Assembly (NCBI GenBank): GCA_030589175.1 | Contig: JAUUWJ010000058.1 | Location: 1-5,734 of the forward strand | DNA from: Actinomycetes bacterium | Lineage (GTDB): Bacteria > Actinomycetota > Aquicultoria > SURF-47 > JAUUWJ01 | Direction: 5' to 3' | DNA length: 5,734 nucleotides | Shown: piece by piece, positions 1 to 5,271 of the stretch | How positions within the stretch are numbered: the stretch's first letter is position 1 | Layout: each line of letters opens with the position of its first letter | Position numbers and translations under genes: made by a program | The notes under the pieces: generated by a model | Seen by the model: the letters and a program-made list of their open reading frames with translations, nothing else | Told to the model about the DNA's origin: nothing | Databases searched by the model: none

Positions 1-1338
1 GCAGGGCAAGCGGCAATAGGCATCGTTAAATTAAGCGGACCTTCTGCCGTAGAAATAGTATCTAGAATATACAAACCCACCAATAAAAAATCGCTTCACA
101 AACAAGCTTCTTTTTCCATATCTCACGGCTTTGTTATTGACAAAAAAAGAAACGTTATCGACGAGGTGCTAGTCTCCATAATGAGAGGTCCAAAAAGCTA
201 TACTGCGGAAGATGTGGTTGAGATTAATTGCCATGGCGGAGCCATTGCCCTGCAATCCGTTCTGGGACTGATTTTGGAAAACGGTGCTCGCTTGGCTGAT
301 CCGGGAGAATTTACCAAAAGGGCTTATTTGAATGGTCGGATAGATTTGGCTCAAGCAGAAGCAGTTGCCGACATCGTGAATGCAAAGACTAAACTAGCAT
401 TAAAAACAGCTCAAGGCCAGCTCAGCGGCAAACTTTCCGATTCCGTAAAAGACATAAGAAGAAATCTTATCGAGGTTCTAACGCAACTCCAAGCTTCAAT
501 CGATTTTAGCGACGAGGATATTCAAACTGAAGGATATGCGCTCTTGACACAGAAAATAGACAAAGCAATAAAACAATGCAACAAGCTTCTCGAAACTTTC
601 AAGGATGGCCAACTGCTAAAACAGGGCATAAAAACGGCAATAGTCGGCGGGCCAAACGTGGGAAAATCCAGCCTTCTAAACGCGCTGCTTAACAGGGAAA
701 GAGCTATTGTAACAAAAGCCGCGGGGACCACTCGCGATCTAATAGAAGAAGTGATTAACGTCAAAGGACTGCCTCTTTTACTGCAAGATACGGCAGGCAT
801 AAGGAAGGCATTTAATGAGGCTGAGAAAAAAGGGATAAAGCTTTCTCAAAAAGCACTTTCAGATGCTGACCTCGTCTTGATGGTATTTGATATATCGTCT
901 GGCCTAGGGAGCATAGAAAATCAGCTGGTTATGGATATCAAGGACAAGAAAACAATAGCAGTTTTAAACAAATGCGACCTTAAAGCCATGATAAAGGTGG
1001 CGGATATTAAGAAAATCGGCATAGATAACATAGTAAAAGTTAGCGCCTTAACTGTTGAAGGGATAGAAGATCTTAAGCAAAAAATAACAGATATCTGCTT
1101 CGAGCACCACGTTGAGCCAAAAGAAGTGATTGTTGGTAATTTACGCCAGGCAAAAGCCATAGAGGAAGGCGTGAAAAGAATGGGTAAAGCATTGAGCCTG
1201 TTAAAGGAGAAGGAGTCTGAAGAGATTGTAGCCCTCGAGATTGAAGGTGCCAGTGAAAGTTTGGCTCGGATAATAGGTGAAATATCCAACGAAGATATCC
1301 TGAACAGTATATTTAGCACTTTTTGCATCGGCAAATAA
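1..1338 (+). CDS. mnmE: tRNA modification GTPase MnmE, 5'-truncated by the window edge
   Basis: MnmE is a potassium-stimulated GTPase that works with MnmG to add an aminomethyl-type group to C5 of wobble uridine 34 in a subset of tRNAs. The frame is open from base 1 and begins inside the N-terminal folate-binding domain (AIGIVKLSG). By comparison with E. coli MnmE about 10-13 residues are missing, leaving 445. Numbering from the first visible codon, the folate-domain motifs RGPKSYTAED and CHGG are followed by PGEFTKRAYLNGR. The inserted G domain has P-loop GGPNVGKS (216-223, including the Asn linked to K+ binding), GTTRD (242-246), DTAG (263-266) and NKCD (323-326). Glu275 sits where the catalytic Glu282 of E. 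coli lies. The protein ends in the family signature FCIGK, so the C-terminus is complete. A GTG at 166 is only an internal codon. Two mnmG genes follow after 194 bp. Nothing suggests loss of function. Confidence 0.97.
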   Translation, partial: AGQAAIGIVKLSGPSAVEIVSRIYKPTNKKSLHKQASFSISHGFVIDKKRNVIDEVLVSIMRGPKSYTAEDVVEINCHGGAIALQSVLGLILENGARLADPGEFTKRAYLNGRIDLAQAEAVADIVNAKTKLALKTAQGQLSGKLSDSVKDIRRNLIEVLTQLQASIDFSDEDIQTEGYALLTQKIDKAIKQCNKLLETFKDGQLLKQGIKTAIVGGPNVGKSSLLNALLNRERAIVTKAAGTTRDLIEEVINVKGLPLLLQDTAGIRKAFNEAEKKGIKLSQKALSDADLVLMVFDISSGLGSIENQLVMDIKDKKTIAVLNKCDLKAMIKVADIKKIGIDNIVKVSALTVEGIEDLKQKITDICFEHHVEPKEVIVGNLRQAKAIEEGVKRMGKALSLLKEKESEEIVALEIEGASESLARIIGEISNEDILNSIFSTFCIGK

Positions 1339-1351
1339 GAAAGAGAAGATA

Positions 1352-1379
1352 TTAGAGGTTAGATTTTGGACTTTAGACC
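1352..1379. repeat. degenerate heptanucleotide tandem tract, four units
   Basis: Immediately after mnmE, four consecutive 7-base units fit the loose pattern TTRGANN/TTGGACT, beginning TTAGAGG and ending TTAGACC. Strict 7-base spacing with drifted units resembles other tracts in this window, at both mnmG starts and on both sides of parS. Heptamer repeats are known in other bacteria, for example the STRR sequences of cyanobacteria, but this is not the same consensus. No function is evident. Confidence 0.55.
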
Positions 1380-1441
1380 ACGATGGACATCCAGAGAACG
1401 ATGGATTCTAAATGCAGCAACTATACGATAGCTAGAAGAAT

Positions 1442-1480
1442 TTATGCCAATTCTTTGCGCAACGTAAAGAATTGGCATAA
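1442..1480. repeat. long perfect inverted repeat (hairpin) between mnmE and the first mnmG
   Basis: The left arm TTATGCCAATTCTTT (1442-1456) is matched exactly by its reverse complement AAAGAATTGGCATAA (1466-1480), giving 15 perfect base pairs. A G-U pair and two further G-C pairs extend the stem to 18 pairs around a CAA loop. No T-run follows on either strand, so it does not look like a standard Rho-independent terminator. It could be an mRNA stability or processing element upstream of the mnmG genes, a protein-binding palindrome, or one copy of a dispersed palindromic repeat. The sequence alone does not decide between these. Confidence 0.75.
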
Positions 1481-1532
1481 TAGTACATATAAACAAGTGA
1501 GCGAATGATTAAAATGGTTTTTTCAATGAGCG

Positions 1533-1588
1533 ATGAACAAGCAAAGGTTTTCTATGAACTATGAACTTCGAACTCCGAACTATTACGA
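1533..1588 (+). repeat. heptamer-periodic tract overlapping the start of the first mnmG
   Basis: From 1554 to 1581 four successive 7-mers share the pattern NNGAACT (the first two are ATGAACT), and the same register extends back to ATGAACA at 1533. The tract is inside the reading frame and encodes the extension with NYELRTPNY before the conserved YDVVVIG strand, so the repeat supplies the start codon and N-terminus. A similar arrangement occurs at the second mnmG. Confidence 0.7.
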
Positions 1589-3260
1589 TGTAGTCGTAAT
1601 TGGAGCTGGACATGCTGGTTGTGAGGCGGCGAACGTCTCGGCGAAGCTGGGGGCAAAGACCTTATTGTTGACGTCAAGCCTCGATTCGATTGGATTATTG
1701 GCCTGCTCCGCAAGCTTTGGCGGGCCGGGAAGGGGTCAATTGCTCAGAGAAATAGACGCATTGGGCGGGCTTATGCCTCAAATAGCTGATAAAAGCGCTA
1801 TCCACTATCGCCATTCGGGAAAAGATTCTGCTGTTTGGGCCCCATTCGTCATTTCTGATCGCCTGCACTACCATTGTTTGCTAAAAAGCTGCTTAGAGCA
1901 CATCAATACTCTGGACATTAAACAAGATACTGTAATTTCTATCAAGCACCTAAAGATGGGGTGGGAAATAAAAACGGCAGCTCAGCAACGCTTTTTGACG
2001 AAGACAATTGTTGTTGGCGCCGGTACGTTTTTGAAAGGAAGAAGCCGTCAAGGAAACAAAACGCAAAAAGCTGGTCGAAACAGCGAGATTTCAGCAGAAA
2101 AGCTAGCTGATAACCTCCGAGACCTGGGCTTTGAATTAGGCACATTTAGTACCGGCACACCGCCAACAGTAGCGATTGATAAAGACGCTTTAGATTCCCT
2201 AGAAGCACAACAATATTCAAGAAATGGCAGGCGTTGTTCGTTCAAGAATGATGGCAGTAAGATAGAGCAGGTCAAGACCCATAAGACCCATACTAGTTCT
2301 AAAACTCTTCAGTACCTAAAAGATCAAATAAAGACAAATCTTCAGGTGGGATTAGGACCACGTCATTGTCCATCGCTGCTTGATAAAGTAACCAAATTTA
2401 GCGAAAAGAAAAAGCACTCTGTTTTTTTACAACCCGAAAGCTTGCTTCAAAAAGAATGGCTTTTAAACGGTTTATCCATGGATTTTGACGAAAAAACACA
2501 ACAGAAAATAGTGAATTCCGTTAGGGGCTTGAAAAAAGCGCAAATAGTTAAGCTAGGCTACAGTGTTTCTTACAGATTTCTAAAAAGTAGACAACTAAGG
2601 AGCACTTTGGCTAGCAAACTATATAATGATTTATTCTTTGCCGGGCAGGTTACGGGGACTAATGGATATGAAGAGGCAGCAGCAACCGGCCTAGTTGCCG
2701 GAATAAATGCGGCCTTGAAAGCTAAGGGTAAAAATGAGTTTATTTTCGAGCGCCAACACAGCTTCATCGGAGTTCTTGTCGATGATATTAGCTCAAGAAA
2801 ACTCACAGAGCCCTATCGGATACTTTTGTCACGGTCGCAAAGCTACATACATTTACGCAGTGACAATGCGGACATAAGGCTCCTACCTGCAGCGAGGCGA
2901 CTCAAACTGATATCGAAGCACAGAATTGAGGAGATTGAATCAAAGAAAAAGCAGATAGCGAAAGCTTCAAACATTAAGGCTAACAAAAAGTTAGCCCCGG
3001 ATGTTTACCGAGAAGTTGCATTCATAAAAAAATATGGTTCATACTTGAAAAATGCTTCCCTGACAAGGCAAAAAGAGGAAACTTTATTGATTCCAAAAGA
3101 CATTGATTATTTAAGAGCGGGGCTGTCGAAGGAAGCAATTGAGAAACTTAAGCGCTTCAAGCCGCTAACGATAGGCGAAGCATTAAACCTTGATATTCCC
3201 GAAAGATCTGTCAAAGCCCTTGCCTTGTATTTAGCGAGGAAGAAAGAGAGCAGAAGATGA
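1533..3260 (+). CDS. divergent MnmG-family FAD protein (first of two tandem copies)
   Basis: This is a 575-residue homologue of MnmG, the FAD/NADH partner of MnmE in U34 modification, and is shorter than the usual ~620-630. Family features kept are the FAD-binding GAGHAG (24-29), REIDALGG (72-79), GAGTFLKG (162-169), TGTPP (207-211), THTSSKT (252-258), GPRHCPS (275-281), GYEEAAATGLVAG (378-390), EPYR (426-429) and DNADIRL (444-450). Motifs lost are CNPSIGGIGKG, here CSASFGGPGRG (58-68); SKGPAVRATRAQAD, here GKDSAVWAPFVISD (96-109); GYAVEYD, here GYSVSYR; and SRAEYR, here SRSQSY. About 50 residues of the helical C-terminal region are missing and KYEGY is changed. The frame is intact, which argues against simple decay. 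It may be a specialised partner of the downstream MnmG or an enzyme with altered activity. The first ~16 residues lie in heptamer-repeat DNA and are not family sequence. ATG 1554, preceded by AAAGG, is an alternative start. Confidence 0.9.
   Translation: MNKQRFSMNYELRTPNYYDVVVIGAGHAGCEAANVSAKLGAKTLLLTSSLDSIGLLACSASFGGPGRGQLLREIDALGGLMPQIADKSAIHYRHSGKDSAVWAPFVISDRLHYHCLLKSCLEHINTLDIKQDTVISIKHLKMGWEIKTAAQQRFLTKTIVVGAGTFLKGRSRQGNKTQKAGRNSEISAEKLADNLRDLGFELGTFSTGTPPTVAIDKDALDSLEAQQYSRNGRRCSFKNDGSKIEQVKTHKTHTSSKTLQYLKDQIKTNLQVGLGPRHCPSLLDKVTKFSEKKKHSVFLQPESLLQKEWLLNGLSMDFDEKTQQKIVNSVRGLKKAQIVKLGYSVSYRFLKSRQLRSTLASKLYNDLFFAGQVTGTNGYEEAAATGLVAGINAALKAKGKNEFIFERQHSFIGVLVDDISSRKLTEPYRILLSRSQSYIHLRSDNADIRLLPAARRLKLISKHRIEEIESKKKQIAKASNIKANKKLAPDVYREVAFIKKYGSYLKNASLTRQKEETLLIPKDIDYLRAGLSKEAIEKLKRFKPLTIGEALNLDIPERSVKALALYLARKKESRR
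1543..1547 (+). promoter_or_regulatory. possible ribosome binding site for the alternative ATG at 1554
   Basis: AAAGG lies six bases before ATG 1554, a normal Shine-Dalgarno spacing. ATG 1533 has no comparable purine motif upstream. Starting at 1554 would give 568 residues and remove only non-family sequence. The motif is short and could be chance. Confidence 0.35.
2274..2291 (+). repeat. perfect 9-bp tandem duplication inside the first mnmG
   Basis: AAGACCCAT occurs twice head to tail and in frame, encoding KTHKTH. It lies exactly where MnmG proteins carry the conserved THT motif (ITHTNEKT in E. coli), so the duplication contains that motif. It looks like a replication-slippage event. Confidence 0.8.
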
Positions 3261-3269
3261 AAAACTTCC

Positions 3270-3297
3270 ACTTACTACTATCTACAATCTACCGTCT
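3270..3297. repeat. heptamer tract left of parS, four units
   Basis: Four consecutive 7-mers fit ACNNNCT (ACTTACT through ACCGTCT). The tract starts ten bases after the stop of the first mnmG. It is roughly the reverse complement of the tract to the right of parS, and the two form inverted arms (3275-3289 against 3329-3343, 14 of 15 matches) around the parS site. Confidence 0.65.
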
Positions 3298-3304
3298 GGT
3301 TTTT

Positions 3305-3320
3305 TGTTTCACGTGAAACG
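3305..3320. promoter_or_regulatory. parS: parS centromere-like site (predicted ParB/Spo0J binding site)
   Basis: TGTTTCACGTGAAACG matches the widely conserved bacterial parS consensus TGTTNCACGTGAAACA at all positions but the last. It contains a perfect 14-bp palindrome, GTTTCACGTGAAAC, centred on CACGTG. ParB loads on parS and, with ParA and SMC, drives origin segregation. Such sites cluster near oriC, and parA/parB often lie just after mnmG-rsmG, so the context fits. No second site was found in the window. The parAB genes are not in view, so ParB binding is inferred. Confidence 0.87.
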
Positions 3321-3328
3321 GTAAAGCG

Positions 3329-3363
3329 GATTGTAGAGAGTAGACAATTGACTGTAGAAAAAA
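3329..3363. repeat. heptamer tract right of parS, about five units
   Basis: Successive 7-mers begin with GA and often end in TA (GATTGTA, GAGAGTA, GACAATT, GACTGTA, then an A-rich unit). The orientation is opposite to the tract on the left of parS. It runs towards the heptamer tract at the second mnmG start, so most of this intergenic gap is repeat-like sequence plus parS. No clear promoter or terminator is visible in the gap. Confidence 0.6.
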
Positions 3364-3381
3364 TAGTTTCGCGATGTTTTG

Positions 3382-5271
3382 ATGATGAACGAACAACGGT
3401 TTCTTATGAATGAACAACGAATAACGAAGAACAACATATACGATGTAATCGTAATTGGCGGTGGGCACGCCGGATGCGAAGCTGCTTTGGCTGCAGCTAG
3501 ATTAGGCTGCAATACTTTAATACTTACAATAAATATTCAGAAAATCGCCCTTATGCCCTGCAATCCTTCAATAGGAGGAATTGGGAAAGGTCATTTGGTA
3601 AGGGAAATAGATGCTCTTGGCGGACAAATGGCTAAAGTGGCCGATAAAGCCGCTATACAAATAAAAACTTTGAACAGCAGCAGAGGTCCGGCTGTTCGTG
3701 CTCTCCGGGCTCAAGCAGATAAAAAAATATATGAAGGAGAAATGAGAAACGTACTTTTTAATCAATCAAACCTGCATATTAAGCAAGGACTAGCCGAGGA
3801 CATTATCGTAAAGAATAACGAGGCAAGAGGGGTTGTTACTGCCACCGGTCATATTTATGAGGGCAAGACGGTAGTGCTGGCAGCTGGAACTTTTATGAAA
3901 GGAAGGCTGGTAATTGGAGAAGCCAATATGCGGGGAGGTAGAATGGGAGAATGGCCTGCTCAAAAAATATCAACAAGCCTCAAGAAAATCGGCCTTGAAA
4001 TAGAGCGTTTTCAGTCGGCAACACCACCGCGAGTTAGTAGCAGAAGCCTGGATTATTCCAAAATGAAAGTACAAGATGGCGATAAAGGACAATTGACATT
4101 TTCAGTGGATAGCAACAGTGAAATAGCTGAACAAATACCGTCTTTTCTCACTCGTACGACAAAAAAAACGGAAACGGTCGTTAAAAAATACCTCAAATAT
4201 TCCCCAATAAAAAGTGGAAGCCTAAAGAGTCACGGCCCCCCATACTCTCCTTCGATTGATCCTAAGATTATTAACTTTCCGGACAAAGAGTCTCACCCGG
4301 TTTTTGTTGAACCGGAAGGGAGATTAACTCAGGAAATGTATCTTCAAGGACTAACTACCGCGATGCCCGCATCTTTACAAGAAGAGATTATCAGGACCGT
4401 CCCAGGACTTGAAGAAGCTAAGATCATGAGATTGGGCTATGCAGTGGAATACGATTTGGTTCCTCCCCAGCAGCTCAAGCTAAGCCTGGAAACGAAGGAA
4501 GTGAAAGGACTTTATTTAGCAGGTCAAGTTATAGGGACGACTGGATATGAAGAAGCGGCCGCTCTGGGTCTCATGGCGGGAATAAACGCTGCTCGACAAG
4601 TTAAGAGTGAGTCTCCTTTGATTCTTGATCGCTCACAAGCTTACATCGGCGTTCTTATTGATGACTTGGTAACCAAAGGAGTTGATGAACCCTATAGAAT
4701 GTTTACTTCCAGGGCGGAATATCGCTTGATGTTACGTTGTGACAACGCGGACATTAGGCTCAGGCCGATAGCTTGCCGGATAGGCCTGGCAACAAAGAGC
4801 CAGTTGAAAGAAATAAAGAAAAAAGAAGAAAAGGTTAGCGAGATTATTTACAAGCTCAAAAAATATAAAGTAGCGCCCGCCGATGTAAACGGGTATTTAA
4901 GTGAAAGCAACGAGGGCAAAATAAAGCACAGCGAGCCTGCATACGGTTTACTCCAACGGCCGGCTGTAAAAATGTCAATGCTAGAAGCCCCTTTTCTTAA
5001 AAATATATCCTCTGACCTTAGAGAATCGGTAGAGATAAAAATAAAATACGAGGGCTACATCAACAAACAAATGGATGAGATTAGCCGGTTTCAGCGGCTC
5101 GAACATGCAAAAATCCCCCGCGATACAGATTATTCCGAAATCAAAACCCTGTCCTTTGAAGCCAGAGAAAAGCTGAATAAAGTAAAGCCGGCCTCTCTCG
5201 GGCAAGCTTCAAGGATACCGGGAGTAAGGCCTTCAGACATATCTATTCTGCACATTTATTTGAGGAATTAA
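3382..5271 (+). CDS. mnmG: tRNA U34 carboxymethylaminomethyl synthesis enzyme MnmG, near-canonical copy
   Basis: MnmG binds FAD and NADH and, in complex with MnmE, modifies C5 of U34. Numbering from TTG 3379 (630 residues, normal length), the FAD motif GGGHAG is at 27-32, CNPSIGGIGKGH at 61-72, SSRGPAVRALRAQAD at 100-114, AAGTFMKG at 168-175, EPEG at 311-314, GYAVEYD at 353-359, GTTGYEEAAALG at 386-397, EPYRMFTSRAEYR at 437-449 and DNADIRL at 455-461. The C-terminal MnmE/tRNA-interacting region is intact (KYEGY 556-560, LGQASRIPGV 607-616). Oddities are HGPPYSPSID (285-294), where the family has GPRYCPSIED, so the conserved cysteine is Ser290; SATPPR in place of TGTPPR; and LTRT in place of THT. 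TTG 3379, ATG 3382, ATG 3385 and ATG 3406 are all possible starts and none has a good Shine-Dalgarno; I chose the first ATG. An in-frame stop at 3364 limits extension. Confidence 0.94.
   Translation: MMNEQRFLMNEQRITKNNIYDVIVIGGGHAGCEAALAAARLGCNTLILTINIQKIALMPCNPSIGGIGKGHLVREIDALGGQMAKVADKAAIQIKTLNSSRGPAVRALRAQADKKIYEGEMRNVLFNQSNLHIKQGLAEDIIVKNNEARGVVTATGHIYEGKTVVLAAGTFMKGRLVIGEANMRGGRMGEWPAQKISTSLKKIGLEIERFQSATPPRVSSRSLDYSKMKVQDGDKGQLTFSVDSNSEIAEQIPSFLTRTTKKTETVVKKYLKYSPIKSGSLKSHGPPYSPSIDPKIINFPDKESHPVFVEPEGRLTQEMYLQGLTTAMPASLQEEIIRTVPGLEEAKIMRLGYAVEYDLVPPQQLKLSLETKEVKGLYLAGQVIGTTGYEEAAALGLMAGINAARQVKSESPLILDRSQAYIGVLIDDLVTKGVDEPYRMFTSRAEYRLMLRCDNADIRLRPIACRIGLATKSQLKEIKKKEEKVSEIIYKLKKYKVAPADVNGYLSESNEGKIKHSEPAYGLLQRPAVKMSMLEAPFLKNISSDLRESVEIKIKYEGYINKQMDEISRFQRLEHAKIPRDTDYSEIKTLSFEAREKLNKVKPASLGQASRIPGVRPSDISILHIYLRN
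3385..3433 (+). repeat. heptamer-periodic tract encoding the N-terminal extension of the second mnmG
   Basis: Seven 7-base units in one register (ATGAACG, AACAACG, and so on, many ending AACG) cover the first codons. They encode the extension with MNEQRFLMNEQR before the conserved YDVIVIG strand. The first 26 bases from 3385 match the start of the other mnmG (from 1533) at 21 positions, so both genes have acquired or kept a similar repeat-derived leader. Confidence 0.65.
5262..5265 (+). promoter_or_regulatory. ribosome binding site of rsmG inside the mnmG 3' end
   Basis: GAGG lies five bases before the rsmG ATG at 5271. It is inside the last mnmG codons, and the mnmG stop and rsmG start share one base (TAATG). 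This supports translational coupling and fixes the rsmG start. Confidence 0.7.

Noticed and set aside
1455..1493. Promoter for the mnmG pair using TATAAA at 1488-1493.
   Set aside because: No -35-like hexamer lies at 16-18 bases; TTGGCA at 1472-1477 is too close (10 bases) and is part of the hairpin.
1505..1564. A 19-codon frame (starting MIKMVFSM) overlapping the start of the first mnmG, as a possible leader peptide.
   Set aside because: It is short, has only a weak purine stretch upstream, shows no attenuator-like alternative hairpins after it, and crosses repeat DNA.
2471..2481. TTATCCATG-like sequence as a DnaA box marking the origin.
   Set aside because: It is a single imperfect match within the mnmG coding region, with no cluster and no AT-rich unwinding region.
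1533..3260. First mnmG copy as TrmFO (folate-dependent tRNA U54 methyltransferase).
   Set aside because: TrmFO is about 440 residues and lacks the TGTPP, GPR-x-CPS and C-terminal helical sections seen here. The motifs and neighbours fit MnmG.
1533..3260. First mnmG copy as a pseudogene.
   Set aside because: There are no frameshifts or stops over 575 codons, and the FAD motif, GYEEAAA and DNADIRL are intact. Divergence alone does not show loss of function.
3291..3322. Possible intrinsic terminator after the first mnmG (palindrome next to a T-run).
   Set aside because: The T-run lies before the GTTTCACGTGAAAC palindrome rather than after it on the + strand. The reverse-strand reading would need a convergent gene, which is absent. 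parS explains the palindrome.
3309..3512. Minus-strand open frame across parS and the start of the second mnmG.
   Set aside because: It covers the heptamer tract and the antisense of a conserved FAD motif, and the product resembles no family. Other minus-strand frames in the window are likewise shadows.
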